From NCBI GenBank assembly GCA_020912385.1, contig CP087207.1:1178001-1242000 (forward strand): a DNA stretch of 64,000 nucleotides, read 5' to 3'. This DNA comes from Neofusicoccum parvum (taxonomy: Eukaryota > Ascomycota > Dothideomycetes > Botryosphaeriales > Botryosphaeriaceae). The notes under the pieces were generated by a model. The model did no database searches and was not told the DNA's origin. It saw only the letters and a program-made list of their open reading frames with translations. Made by a program: the position numbers and the translations under genes. Below, in pieces: positions 1-10,737 of this stretch (its first letter is position 1; each line of letters starts with the position of its first letter).

Positions 1-564
1 CTTGTAGACGTATACCCATAGAGTAGAAGGGGGATCTGACGCATGACCTACGATAGAATTGAATAAAAAAAATGAACACGACCTGCATCTCGGCGTCTCG
101 AGTTCTGTGCTGTTGACGCCTGCCGGCCGAGGAAGAAAATTATTTAGGGTGAATTCCGGCACGGGGCGGGCCGCGGGGCGGAAAAAGAGCAGCACGTCAG
201 ATCTGTGACAGAGGAGCGGATTTGCTAGAAGCCAGCCGTCATCGTCCCGCCCTCTCGCGCGCTGCCCCTTCGTTCTTCCCGCCCGAGAGAAAGCTCAGCC
301 ATCAACGGGCTGACGCGAACAAGATGTGAGCCGGTCACACTCTGGAAGTCACACAGGCAGTAGCCGACTTGTCACTTTTCCCCTCCATCCGCAGCTGCGA
401 ATCCCCACACCTACGCTACGCCTCCTCTTTCCGGACCGCCCTCCGAATCCGCGCGCTCTCCCTCTCCCTCTCAAACCCTCTCATCCACCGAACGGGCTCC
501 CGCGACAAAGCACACCTCCGTCCACCCGCTGCGACACATCATCACCTCCGCCACGCCTGCCACC
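1..564. other. Upstream region of first gene
   Basis: No supported gene. From about 400 to 560 the plus strand is strongly pyrimidine-rich (runs of C and T), as is common just upstream of fungal start codons; it is probably the core promoter and leader of the gene starting at 565. Short open frames here overlap one another on both strands and carry no recognisable motif. Confidence 0.5.
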
Positions 565-1262
565 ATGTCCGCCAACCACCCTCAGCCGCACCACCAACCT
601 TACACCGCCCTGCAACAAGACCGACAGGCGCGCAACCGCCCTGCAAACGTCCATAGCGCAGCGACGAGCGGCTCGCTCCGCGGTAGTGGTGGCATCCGAC
701 AGCAGCGCTCAGCGCTAGCGCGCGACGAGACGTTCGAGGAGCGCGAGCGACGGTACAACGCGGCACGGATACTGGAGAGCAACGAGATGCTGATATGGCA
801 CTCCGTTGCGCGGAATGAGGTACGCATTCCCCACTTCGAGCACACATTATGGAGAGTCGGCGGTATGAAACATGGGAGCATAAAGAGGCAGGCAGCAAGG
901 CTGGGGGATTACAACGTCTTCGCGCACGCACTGCACTCCCTCACTCTTTCGTTGCTCTCCATCTCGTCGATTTCCCTCCCTTCTTGCTCTTTCCGCGATC
1001 TTGCAGTGAACCGGTAAACTGACGCCCTCGTGCCAAACAACAGTCCCTCCCGCAGACCCGCCTCCACTTCGAGAAAATCGTCGCCGGCTTCGACAGCGAC
1101 GATTCGGACCCCGAATGGGAAGACGCCACGCCGCCGCCGCCCCCACCGCAGCAGCAGCAGCAACAACAGCAGTCCGGCTCGCGATCGACCAGTAGCAACA
1201 AGAGGGACCGGGAGAGCAAAAGCCCCAACTCTCGAAGCGTGAGGACGGGGACGCCGGCGTGA
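565..1262 (+). CDS. Conserved fungal hypothetical protein, 157 aa, two exons
   Basis: Exons 565-819 and 1044-1262, split in phase 0 by a 224-nt intron (GTACGC donor, CAACAG acceptor). The N-terminal third is polar and disordered. The middle segment (about residues 50-100, containing ERERRYNAARILESNEM and TRLHFEKIVAGF) looks helical and is the kind of block conserved among small uncharacterised ascomycete proteins. An acidic SDDSDPEWED stretch follows, then polyproline and an eight-Gln run, then a basic Ser-rich tail. There is no signal peptide, membrane segment or catalytic motif. The start is the first ATG after the pyrimidine tract, with good ACC context. I do not recognise a function. The exon junction is supported because the helical block continues smoothly across it. 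Confidence 0.75.
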
Positions 1263-2470
1263 GGATAAATGATCGTAAAATCGCTATCGGACGACTGGGC
1301 GAAGGACGGATGCGCGATGAATGACGGCGGCGACGACGGCGCATATGTTCCCACAAAACACCGCGGGAGGAATCGGCACGGCACGCTGGGACAGCGAGGA
1401 GCATCAAAAGGGCATTATACACATTTGGAGGGGTTAGCATATGGAGCGTTAGATACCCAGCGCGGAACAAAAGCAATAGATACACGCATGCACACGCGCA
1501 CACGTCATTTGGGCCTCTAGAAACAGCAAAGCCGCTACCGATGCCCGCCCATGACAGCGCAGATGGGGGCACGGACGGGATCTCCGGGAGCTTTGGCACT
1601 CGTCGCATCGCCGTGCTCTTTGAGCCTGTCAGCGCCGGTGGCGTGACCGTCATGGAAGAGGCTCGCCGAAGACCAACGCACCATCATCCGTATTCCGCAT
1701 GAAGAAGAAAAAAAGCCACACCTCCAATTGCCAGCGTGAGAGTAGAGGGAAGAAGGTGAATCGAGAAGCCGCCGGCGTCCTCCGGCGCGGAGCTATCAGG
1801 CGTCTCTTCTCTGCAGGGCGGCCTTGTCGGCCCGTTGGCAAGCGGAGCTGCTCCGCTGGAAAACAACGCGGGAGCTGGACACGAGCTGGGAAGCATTGGG
1901 CCGCCCAATTCCGACAGGGGACTGCGATCGGGAAGAGCGCGATCGATGGATTCCGCGCTTCTCGTTGCAACCGTGGCGACTTCTTCGTCGGTACGCTTTC
2001 AATTTGTTCGCCGAGGCTAAAGGGCGTCCACCGGAGCTTGATGGTCGGCGTCTCCTGTTTACTGCTCGCTTCGTCCCGAACCAACCGACGCGGTATGACG
2101 TGCCCCCTGGTGAAGACGAGAAACTTTATTGCGCGATACGCGCAGGGCGAATGCAGGTGGATGTGACGTGTGCCAGCCCTAGAAATAAATGTCACAGGTG
2201 TAAACAGATCGTCAAATTCGATGATGAGGAGCCCGAAGTCGGAAGTGGAGAACGAATCATTTTGTTGGTATCGCCGGACACTGACCCACTGTCAAAACGG
2301 TCTATGTCTAGCATACGCAAAAAACCATGTATTATACAAGCACAAAGGAGGAACACCACCGCCAACGGAACCCGCCTATCGTACGTCTGTCTATGTCTTG
2401 ATGGTACATGATAAGAGGGAAGAGGGAAGGGAGAAGGTAGAAGTCATTGAGGTATCGTGGGTCAGGTCGT
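1263..2470. other. Intergenic region between the first gene and cytochrome c
   Basis: 1.2 kb between a plus-strand gene and the 3' end of the minus-strand cytochrome c gene. Frames of up to 195 codons are open on both strands over the same bases (about 1650-2411), which suggests compositional openness rather than a gene. I see no family motif, credible splice pattern or RNA gene. Confidence 0.45.
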
Positions 2471-3258
2471 CTATGCGGTCTCGTCCTTGAGGAAGGTGAT
2501 CAGGTCGTTGCGGTCCTTGGGCTTCTTGAGACCACCGAAGGCCATCTTGGTGCCAGGGATGTACTTCTTGGGGTTCTCGAGGTAGTCGAACTGTGCAATT
2601 GGTCAGCGGCTAGTCGCGCGACGCCGGCGACGCTGCATGGTGCTGCAGCGAGCCAGTGGCACTGTGAAGAACGCACCAGAGAGTTCTCGTCCCACGTGAC
2701 ACCCTTCTGCTTGTTGGCGTCGGTGTAGGAGAAGCCGTCGACCTGACCGGACTTGCGGCCGAAGAGGCCGTGAAGCTTGGGGCCGACCTTGTTGCCCTCG
2801 TCGGCCTTCAGGGTGTGGCACTGGGCGCAACGGGTCTGCGAAGAATGTCAGCGTGGACTGTCGCGCAGAGCCCCAAAACCGGTTTCCCGGTAGACGGTAA
2901 GACTTTTCGTCAGGGTCAACGCACCTTGAAGAGGTTGGCACCCTTCTTAGCATCGCCTATAGATGAGATATTAGCCACTGCTCGATGATAGGACCCAGGA
3001 CGCATCGAGGACTTGGGATGCGATCCAACGCGGCGAAGATGGAACCCTCAATCGCGAAAGCGGTCAACCGGCGACGCGCAGGCGCAAGGCCGCGCATGTG
3101 GCCACGAAGCTTCAGGGCGTCGCATAGCAGCCCATCGGTCCATCGCCAGGTGTCGCTGGTGCCTTCGGAGTCGAGAAGTGGCCACCGTTGCGTCGCGTTG
3201 GGCGCCGTGGGTGAAAGGAGACAAGGAGGATGGCGCGCGTACCGGCTTCGAAACCCAT
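2471..3258 (-). CDS. cyc1: Cytochrome c
   Basis: Mitochondrial electron carrier between complexes III and IV. Four exons on the minus strand: 3243-3258, 2925-2956, 2677-2835 and 2471-2590, giving 108 aa, the normal fungal length. The first exon codes only five residues plus one base; intron 1 is 286 nt. Visible motifs are the heme attachment site CAQCH (residues 19-23), the [20 protein letters not shown] core, the Met ligand in [11 protein letters not shown] (about residue 85) and the C-terminal helix [13 protein letters not shown]. As usual for cytochrome c there is no cleaved presequence. A CCAAT box lies about 190 bp upstream of the ATG. Splice phases close exactly (327 nt including stop), so the model is very secure. 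Confidence 0.97.
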
Positions 3259-4175
3259 TGTGATTAAAGGTGTGTGCGTGCAGCGTGTGGAGAAAAGGAA
3301 TAGGCGGAGGATTGAGAGACTGCGAGGTCTGTCGAAGGCGAAGTCGAAGTGGATGGGTGCTTGCGGAGGTGAGGAAGGAGGGAAGAAAAAGTCGTTGGTG
3401 ACGGAAGAGATTCGTCTTTAGCCCAGCTCAGCCGCGTCTGGCCAGCCAATCACAGCGAAGATGATTTCTCGGGTCGAGGGCCGCTCGTCGGAAAAACACG
3501 GACGAGCGGCGCGGTGTGGCTAAGGTCGGCGACGCTGCACCCAGCAACCAGGCCCGGCCGAAAGACCGCTCTGGCTCCCGGATTACGTTGCGGCATTGTC
3601 GGCATCTACGCTGACGGCGCTGCCCTGAGCCAGCCAGCGAGGTCAGGTGCGCGAGCTGCGTCCGCGGCATCTCCGCCAGCGCGCCGCCACACGCTCCTGC
3701 GACTGACGTATGCCCGCCATGATTCATAGCCGCGTCCGCGATACTTTCGCCCTTCATTCAGCGGCAACTGCAGGTTGCCGGTGCTCGTGGCTGGAGCCGG
3801 CGGCTGCGTCGCCGCGTGATTCCCGACGCTGGAGAACATAATCGGCCGCGATGATGCACATACGCAGCATGCAGCTTCCCTGCCGCCAGCTCTGCGGGTG
3901 CCCGGTTCTGTCGGTCTTGGCCGCGCTGCCAGATCAACGGCTGAGGGGACGGACATCGTATTCTGCCAGCTATTTTCCCAGACCACCTTTCCCATGCGCT
4001 CCTAGCGGATCCACGACGTGAAGCCGGTCCATCTGGAGCACAGCGCTTTCATCTCCACCGCCGACGGGGTTCTAGCTGGTCTTGCCTATCACCGCCCACT
4101 TTCCACTAGCATGCAGGTAGTGTCCCGCCGAAGCGCGCCGCACTCGCCAATTTTTCTGTCGGCCCTGCAACAAAC
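3259..4175. promoter_or_regulatory. Divergent intergenic region, cytochrome c / SDR
   Basis: About 0.9 kb between two divergently transcribed genes, so it should hold both promoters. Apart from the CCAAT box at 3446 I see no clear site. Open frames here are short and overlapping. Confidence 0.4.
3446..3450 (-). promoter_or_regulatory. CCAAT box upstream of cytochrome c
   Basis: The plus strand reads AGCCAATCACAGCG, so relative to cytochrome c the box is in reverse orientation, about 190 bp before the ATG. CCAAT is the target of the HAP (CBC) complex, which controls respiratory genes including cytochrome c in yeasts and aspergilli. Assignment rests on sequence and position only. Confidence 0.45.
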
Positions 4176-5326
4176 ATGAACCAAATCCCCGATGCGCTCT
4201 ACTGCGACCAGGAGACGACCACCTGGGTCATCATCGGCGCGAGCAGAGGCATCGGTCTCGAGTTTGTCCGCCAGCTGATTGCCCGGGGCGAGAAGATCAT
4301 CGCCACAGTACGACAGCCGTACGCCGAGCATGCCTCTGCCCTGTGGGGCCACTCAGGCAACGACCATGGCCGCTGCCAGATGTTTGTCTGTGACATATTA
4401 TCAGAGGACAGCATCGTAGTACGATTCGCCTCCTTCGTGCCGTCGGCGAGAGCTGCCAGTTGATCAGTCGACAGACCTTCGTGGCCCAACTTGCCGCAAT
4501 CCCCAATCTGAAGATAGACTATGTCGTAATCAATGCCGGTGTCTTGAGATACCCGAATGTGAGCCTATTGCCTCTCCTGCACGATCACTCAGCTGGGAGT
4601 AGACTGACCATCCTGCTACCAGAGGGCCACTGAACTGTCAGTGCCCCAGACTCCTCCGTAATACTGTGCATGTCTTTTTCTCACAATGCTTCCAGATCCT
4701 TCGACGAGTTCGCCTTCCATCTTCATACCAACACCATCGGCCCAATTATCACTGCCCAGAAACTACTGCAGACCAATATACCAATCGGCACCATCGTCTT
4801 CATGTCCAGTGATTCCGGCTCAGCCATCAACTTTCTGGAGAGGGAAGACGGGTACTTTTGTACGCCCTGCTAACGTGATACCTGTGCTGACGCGCATCAG
4901 GTTTGCCGCCTACGCCGCCTCGAAGTGTGCTCTCAACCAAATGCTTCGAGTGAGTTATTTCTTCGTCTGCTTCCCAGGCAGAACCGGCCCCTCCCCGCCT
5001 TGCTGACAGACAGCCACAGCACATGGCAGCAGAACTAAAACGCAAGGACGATGACACGATCATCCTCGCGATTCACCCCGGCGAAGTTGCAACGTAAGAC
5101 CCGCAGGTGCCTGGAAGCAACATGGAAGCTCATTTGCCCTAGGGATATGTCCAACATCGATCTGCCTTGGCCCATCCACGGTCAAATTAGCCCCGAGGTG
5201 TCTGTAGCGGGAATGATCGATGTAATACAAAGCAAAGGCATCCAGCACAGCGGCACCTTTTGGACGTGGGAGAACATGGTGAGTGGTCACGAGCGCGAGA
5301 CAGCTTACTCAAGCTGCATTCGCTGA
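4176..5326 (+). CDS. Short-chain dehydrogenase/reductase (SDR), seven exons
   Basis: Probable NAD(P)-dependent oxidoreductase of the classical SDR fold; the substrate cannot be read from sequence. Exons: 4176-4418, 4475-4558, 4623-4636, 4696-4851, 4901-4949, 5020-5093 and 5143-5326. Motifs appear in the right order: dinucleotide loop IIGASRGIG near the N-terminus, NAG motif in DYVVINAGVLRYPN, catalytic Ser region MSSDSGS, and catalytic YAASK. HPGEVATDMSN matches the usual segment after the active site. Exon 3 has only 14 nt and is supported because it yields RATELSFDEFAFHLHTNT, typical of the family. The first junction could shift by a few codons. The C-terminus is uncertain: exon 7 can run to the TGA at 5326, or splice at the GTGAGT at 5279 to an exon at 5330-5359. 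About 243-253 aa either way. Confidence 0.85.
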
Positions 5327-5359
5327 CAGCGGGTAGCCTCACCCTTGGTAGCAGGATGA

Positions 5360-6383
5360 GAACGCCACGGGGGATGTTGACCGGCGCCGGCCGGCGTTTC
5401 CATGTTTGTTTTTCTGGTCAGCCGCCACGTCACCTGCACGGTGCATTGGAGAGAGGCTCTTTGCTCGGGCAGACTGAGGGCAGACTGCCTCGCAGGTGAG
5501 CGCTGTGTACACCGAGAGAGCTGCCTGGGAGCAAGCTAGGCGACGGCGGCCGATGATGGCTGCGGACCGGCTGGCGCACCCGACAGGCGCTGCAGGAGAA
5601 CAGGATGACCCCTGCATGTATATGGACGAATTTATGACTGATAGCTTGGAGCGATTTCTGCATGTCCCAGGATTCAAGACACTTTCAGGCGCAGGATAGG
5701 CCGGGCGGGCGAAAAGTGGACGGTCGGGCAGCGCGCATAAGTGCTTCATGCCGCCCCAACGCGGGCGACATCCAGCAGATTACACGGTTGAGCTGCGACG
5801 CAGGCGGACGTGGCGGCGCGCTGGTCGCGCGACCACAGCAGGCGCAGCTGGCGGGCGGGAGGGCGCAGGAGAACATGCGGCTCTTGGACGAATCTCACGA
5901 CGGCGCGGTGGAGCCGACGCCACTGGCATGACCTGAGTCGTATACCGCCCAAAATAGGCGGCGCGGCGCGTGGCGATGGGCACGAGCGGCGATTGGCATG
6001 CCCCTTTGCGGCTCAGGTGGAGTGCGGTGACGGCAAGGCTCTCACTGGACTTGGAGCCCTGGACGGAGCGCAGCGTTGCAGCTCCGGGCCGCGCCAAGCT
6101 GACAATCGCAGGCGAAGAGACCCTGACCAGGCCGCGACGAGCTAGCCGCAGGCGCCTCGCTGCGCATCCCCCTCCATGTTCCACCGCTTCTCGCAGGCAC
6201 TGCGTCAGCCTACAGCCGCCCCGGCTGCGACCCCCCCACCACCATCGCCCAAGCGCATGGAGCTGCGTGACTGCTTCCTCCGCCTGGCCCTGCTCCACAT
6301 CCCGCCTTAAAACTCCACCGCGCCGCCCCGTGCGCCCCCTCCCGCTTCCTATTCCTCTTGCCCCCCCGCCGCAATCACCGTGC
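5360..6383. other. Intergenic region upstream of the 1092-aa protein
   Basis: About 1 kb. The frame of the next gene stays open upstream to an ATG at 5970, but that extension is low-complexity, rich in Arg, Pro and Ala, and overlaps open frames on the other strand, so I treat it as 5' leader. No RNA gene or repeat noticed. Confidence 0.4.
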
Positions 6384-9300
6384 ATGGCCTACCGCGACTA
6401 CGACGACCGGCCCCGCTACTCGAGTCGCCGCTACTACGAACCGGACGCTTCGCGGGCGCGCGACTACGAGCATGTGAAGGGCCGCCAGTACCCCCACGAC
6501 CCCTACGACCGCCGTCGCACCGAGTACTACCAGCCCGACCAACGCCGCACCGCGAGCCAAGCCGACTACGACGACCGTTACGCCGATGACTACCCATATG
6601 CCAACGCTTACGACCTGCGCGACCGTGACCGCTACCCGCCCACCCCACCGCCCACCGCTTCCTATCGCGTCGAACGCCGTCGCCGGGCGTCATGGCCGCC
6701 ATGCCCCACCGCCGAAGACCTCGAGATAGCCCTTGCGAGAGAGGCCGATCATGCGTTGCGGGACAGGAAACGTGGCGACGAAGCACCAAACCGGGGCGCT
6801 ATTGACCAGGAGCCCATTCTGGAAGAGGTGGAGGAGGAGATGGCGCGCTTCAACCAGGAGCGCCGTTTCGTGATTGTGCCAGGCAGTGGTGATGGCTCTG
6901 AGACAAAGTCGGATCGTCACGGTCGAAGAAGCATGCGCCAACCCGCGGACCGCCGGACGGCTCCCCCCTTGCAGACGGATCTGCGTGACCCACCCGTCAA
7001 CACCACACGTTCGCGCTCACCTTACTCCTACAGCAAGACATCTGGCGATCCGAAAGAGAGATCTTCCGGTGACTCCTACCTATCTCCAGAATCTGCCGCT
7101 TCATCCACGTCTTTTCACCGAGCATCCGGTGCGAAGTCTGGCGCGAATGTGGAATCTGACCATGTCAAGTCTCGACCTGCTCCGCTTCAAACGGATTCTC
7201 TTTTCCCATCAGACTCTCGCCGTGAAAATGCAGTCTCAGACGTTTCGGAGGGCTCGGACATGTCTGCTGACGAATCTCTCAAATTGCGCGCTCGCCGGAA
7301 ACCGGCACGATATTCGTTCAGTCCAGCCGATTTGAGGAAAGATGATCTACGGACTTCCCTTCACGACCTCAAAGCTCCCCCAGAGCGTGTATCCTCTCCT
7401 TACTCCTATGCCCCCACAGACTTGAAAAAAGATGACCTCCGGACTCCCTTGAGTGCATCCGTCCCGATTCTGGAACGCGTATCTTCGCCCTATTCCTATA
7501 TTCCGACGGAGACGAAAAAGGATCCCATCAAGCATCCAGCACTCGAATCCGAGCCGATCCGGGAGCGCGTATCGTCACCTTATTCATACAGCCCCGCCGA
7601 GGTTAAAGAGGACGTTCGAAGTGTACCGCGTGAGCGTGACCCGATCAGAGACCGGTTGTCCGCGAAATCTTCTGTTCCTCCGCTTGGACGACCCTCCACT
7701 CCTCCTACTTCGACTCCTCGCTCAACTCCAAAAGGCTCAGGTTCATCTGGTGGAGACACTCCATCGTCACAATATTCGTCCAGTGATCTGCCGTGGGGTA
7801 GACCAAAACCTTCACGGCAGGGAACCGTCGAGACCTTGTACGGAAGTGTAGAAGACAATCGGCAAAGCTCAAAATCCTCCAAGACTTCCTCTAGACAGGA
7901 TTCTCCTAGGCGAAAAGAAGATACACTACCCCCTTCACCGCCTCGATCACCAAGGGTGAAACCCCACGATGCTGATGCAAGGGTCCGCAGGGACCCTGGC
8001 TCCCGTCCAGGGTCTCTGAATTCACGTGCTGGCTCCCCCCTTGCAGACGATCAGGACCCTCATTTGTCGTCTCCGCGGATCGAGATCAACAATGGCCGCC
8101 CCGAACGCGTTTCAACGTTCCCTTCTTCCGGCTCTCCCAAGGATCGATCGAGACCCGTGTCTCGGCAAAGTCGGTATGAATCTGCCAGAGCCGAAGATTT
8201 GGATCCCTACCTCAAGGAGACAGCTCCGAGGATTGATGTCCAATCACCTTCGCCAGCTCGGCATCCAGCCTCCAAGTCAACGACATCATTACCATACCCG
8301 GTCGATGATAGTCCGACGTTGATGATGCCCGCAGAAGAGAGCTATCAATACATACCTGAGAGCCCGCGAAGCCTAAAGAGGACAATCTCTGATTACCAGC
8401 GCAGCCCAGCAGCTGCGCCAATACCAAGCCATGTGCGGGATGAAATTGATGCTGCAAAGTCACCCTTACGCCGCACATTATCAGAAGGCAACGTGCAGAA
8501 AGACCATGCGGACTCACGCTCAATACCTGTGTCTCCTCGGGACAACGAACTGATAGCTGAGGCGGTTCCGGATATGCCAGACCTACCGCTTCCGCCCTGC
8601 CCCAGGTCGACTTATTCTTCTGGATTGTTAGATTGGTACACACTGGACAGTGCCCCATCGTTTGACATCTGTCCTGATTGCCTCGACAAGATCATTGGTC
8701 GCTCCATGTTCCGAAGGCAATTCGTCAGGGCGCCTGCTGTAGACATCAAGAAGAAATGCCACTTCAGCTCAGCATGGTATCGACTCGCCTGGCTCATGAC
8801 GATCAAGGAGAAGCGAAGAGACTTGGACCTACTGTTCTCACTTGCCTCTATCACAGACACGGAAGAGCCCTGCCCCAGTGAGAGCGAGGGTCTCCGTATC
8901 TGGTACGGTCTCCCCAACAAAAGAGGAAATGATTTCATCCCCAATTTCTGCATTTGCGAACGCGATCTCTTGTACCTGGAAGCCCTCATGCCAACACTGA
9001 GTGGGTACTTCCAGCGCATTGATTCCTCTTCCAAACGGCTCTGCTCCTTCCGGATAGGGAGCCGACGCTTCCCGCAGTATCTCGACACGCTTCTCGATAT
9101 CCACGAAGAAGCTACAATGTCACGCAGCGGCAAACCGGATTTATCGCCTATCTTGGAGCTCGTAAGCGAGCATTCCTGGAAACGCGAATGTACGCGCGAT
9201 ACAACCATACTCAACGGCCTGTGGCACACGTTACCAGGTCTTCCGGATCTCACCATCTGCGAAGAATGCTACAACGACGTAGTTTATCCTGACGTCAAGC

Positions 9301-9662
9301 GCGGCTCAAAGTTAGCCGATAAGATCACGCGCACCCTCCAGTTCGTTCCGGGAGAAGCCGAGCTCGTGACCGGCGAAGGCAATTCGTGTCAGCTGTACAG
9401 TCCACGCATGCGCCGCGTATGGGCACGCGCCGCTCAGGATGACGATGCTCTCTACCTTGCACGCAAAGTGCGCGAGCGGAGAAAGGTGCATCGAGACTTA
9501 AACAACCAGCACCGTTCTCTGAGACGATTGCTGGATGAGATGCTGCGCGAACGCGACCTGGGTTATTCGTATGGCAGCGGTACCGTTTCCGGAAGCCTGG
9601 AGCCCGAGAGGGTCAGGGAAGAAATGGAGAAGGTGCAAAGCGAGTGGCGTGATTGGGAGTAG
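6384..9662 (+). CDS. Large disordered protein with conserved Cys-containing C-terminal part, 1092 aa
   Basis: Single exon. The chosen start gives MAYRDYDDRPRYSSRRYYEP; an in-frame ATG at 5970 would add 138 low-complexity residues. Residues 1-100 are rich in Tyr, Arg and Asp. The next 600 or so residues are Ser/Pro/Arg-rich and probably disordered, with a roughly 32-residue repeat at about 308-410. From about residue 735 the sequence becomes ordered: FDICPDCLDKIIGRSMFRRQF, then FCICERDLLYLEAL, then LTICEECYNDVVYPD. The two CxxC pairs suggest metal binding. The last 60 residues are a charged, probably coiled-coil helix. Such proteins are sometimes labelled Ser/Arg-related nuclear matrix proteins in fungi, but I cannot confirm a function. 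No signal peptide or membrane segment is obvious. Confidence 0.85.
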   Translation: MAYRDYDDRPRYSSRRYYEPDASRARDYEHVKGRQYPHDPYDRRRTEYYQPDQRRTASQADYDDRYADDYPYANAYDLRDRDRYPPTPPPTASYRVERRRRASWPPCPTAEDLEIALAREADHALRDRKRGDEAPNRGAIDQEPILEEVEEEMARFNQERRFVIVPGSGDGSETKSDRHGRRSMRQPADRRTAPPLQTDLRDPPVNTTRSRSPYSYSKTSGDPKERSSGDSYLSPESAASSTSFHRASGAKSGANVESDHVKSRPAPLQTDSLFPSDSRRENAVSDVSEGSDMSADESLKLRARRKPARYSFSPADLRKDDLRTSLHDLKAPPERVSSPYSYAPTDLKKDDLRTPLSASVPILERVSSPYSYIPTETKKDPIKHPALESEPIRERVSSPYSYSPAEVKEDVRSVPRERDPIRDRLSAKSSVPPLGRPSTPPTSTPRSTPKGSGSSGGDTPSSQYSSSDLPWGRPKPSRQGTVETLYGSVEDNRQSSKSSKTSSRQDSPRRKEDTLPPSPPRSPRVKPHDADARVRRDPGSRPGSLNSRAGSPLADDQDPHLSSPRIEINNGRPERVSTFPSSGSPKDRSRPVSRQSRYESARAEDLDPYLKETAPRIDVQSPSPARHPASKSTTSLPYPVDDSPTLMMPAEESYQYIPESPRSLKRTISDYQRSPAAAPIPSHVRDEIDAAKSPLRRTLSEGNVQKDHADSRSIPVSPRDNELIAEAVPDMPDLPLPPCPRSTYSSGLLDWYTLDSAPSFDICPDCLDKIIGRSMFRRQFVRAPAVDIKKKCHFSSAWYRLAWLMTIKEKRRDLDLLFSLASITDTEEPCPSESEGLRIWYGLPNKRGNDFIPNFCICERDLLYLEALMPTLSGYFQRIDSSSKRLCSFRIGSRRFPQYLDTLLDIHEEATMSRSGKPDLSPILELVSEHSWKRECTRDTTILNGLWHTLPGLPDLTICEECYNDVVYPDVKRGSKLADKITRTLQFVPGEAELVTGEGNSCQLYSPRMRRVWARAAQDDDALYLARKVRERRKVHRDLNNQHRSLRRLLDEMLRERDLGYSYGSGTVSGSLEPERVREEMEKVQSEWRDWE
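7309..7613 (+). repeat. Protein-coding tandem repeat, about 32 codons per unit
   Basis: Inside the 1092-aa protein. Units share the pattern ERVSSPYSYxPTxxKKDD, followed by a variable linker; I count four recognisable units (beginning ARYSFSPADLRKDD, then three SSPYSY units). A fifth, weaker SPYSY lies further upstream near 7018. The repeats are diverged at DNA level, so they are old. SSPYSY-type motifs would be plausible phosphorylation or docking sites, which is inference. Confidence 0.75.
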
Positions 9663-10217
9663 GGGTGAGGTGGACGTTGAACAGTTGAAGTTGAATCGCT
9701 CCGAATTGGTATTGGCATCGGCATGGACTATTGACTGCAGATTGGTGTTTGGATATGGTGGAAAAGCTAGCACTGGGCATTCGTTCCACTCACATAATTT
9801 TCTACGCGGTGGAGCTTTTCGGGGTTTTGGAGGCATCCTGTCGTTTTGTCCGGACAGTTTTTTCCTTCCGCCTCCACTTACCAACACTCGTACTTACCCA
9901 GCGATGACTTAACGACGCATGAATGATGCGACATGGGAAGCCGACGGCTCTAGGTTTAATTGTGGCTATCGTAATTTGGCGCTCTCACTGTTTCCCCGGT
10001 TCTCTTTTTCACGGGTACACGAAGTTGACGATTACGGTTCATGGACAAAAGCAAGTGGAGAGGGAGAGCAGACACTTGTACACAGCACACACATGAAAAC
10101 CACAAAACTTTAGGAATATAAATACTTCGTCTTCATTCCTCGGTGGTATTGTTCGTGCTTGCAATGGTGACTCTAGGCTTTCCCGACCTCCCCACCCATC
10201 CACCCCCTCTCCTTCCC
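9663..10217. other. Convergent intergenic region
   Basis: Lies between the 3' ends of the 1092-aa gene (+) and the small basic protein gene (-). It should contain both 3' UTRs. No gene, repeat or RNA recognised. Confidence 0.4.
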
Positions 10218-10737
10218 TCACCAGGATCCCACTCCACCCCACTGCCTGTTGCAGGCCAGCATCGCGTGGCGCAGCCGCCGCGCCTCGCCGCAGCCGCCGT
10301 GCTGCTTCTTGTAGTCGACCACCTCCGGACGCAGGGCCGGCTGCTGACGGCGACGGCGGTGAGGCGCGACTGGCTGCGCCACGCGATGCTGCTGTTGCTG
10401 TTGCTGATGCTGCTGCTGCTGCTTCCTGACGACGCCGGCCGGCTTGCTGGCGACCAGCCTGATGACGGGGGCGGTGCTGGTGACGCGCCTGCTGCCGGCG
10501 CCGCTGCCGGCCGGCTTCTTCTTCGGCTTCTTGATGTCGATGAGGGGGCTGGTGCGCTTCTTCTTGTTGGTGACGGCGGCGGCGGGCTGGCGGGCGGCAG
10601 CCGTGGCGGGCTGCGCGCCGGCTTGCTTCAGCTGGCGCTGGATGGGCTCGGCCTGGGTGGGTCAGTGGGTGGGGAGGTGAGAAGGGATGGGGTGAAGGGT
10701 GACTGACCTTGCTGTGGAGCTTGTTGTTGGGGGACAT
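10218..10737 (-). CDS. Small basic Lys/Ala/Gln-rich protein, 154 aa
   Basis: Two exons, 10708-10737 (MSPNNKLHSK) and 10218-10652, joined in phase 0 across a 55-nt intron with a GTCAGT donor, a likely CTGAC branch site and a CCCAG acceptor. The protein begins SKAEPIQRQLKQAG. It has two basic clusters (TNKKKRTSPLIDIKKPKKKP) that could be nuclear localisation signals, then a Gln/His run coded by CAG and CAA repeats, and ends with PEVVDYKKQHGGCGEARRLRHAM. The C-terminal block looks like the constrained part. Composition resembles nucleolar or chromatin-associated proteins, but no domain is recognised. The competing unspliced frame on the same strand is pure low complexity and is rejected. Confidence 0.6.

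Noticed and set aside
1650..2411. Overlapping open frames of 155-195 codons on both strands
   Set aside because: Several frames are open over the same bases on opposite strands, none has a family motif or splice support, and the segment is flanked by well-defined genes.
5970..6383. N-terminal extension of the 1092-aa protein
   Set aside because: The extra 138 codons are low-complexity and overlap frames on the other strand; the sequence becomes distinctive only from the ATG at 6384. Not fully excluded.
10039..10737. Unspliced 232-codon minus-strand frame
   Set aside because: It is the wrong frame of the spliced small basic protein; composition is pure Arg/Ala/Gln low complexity.
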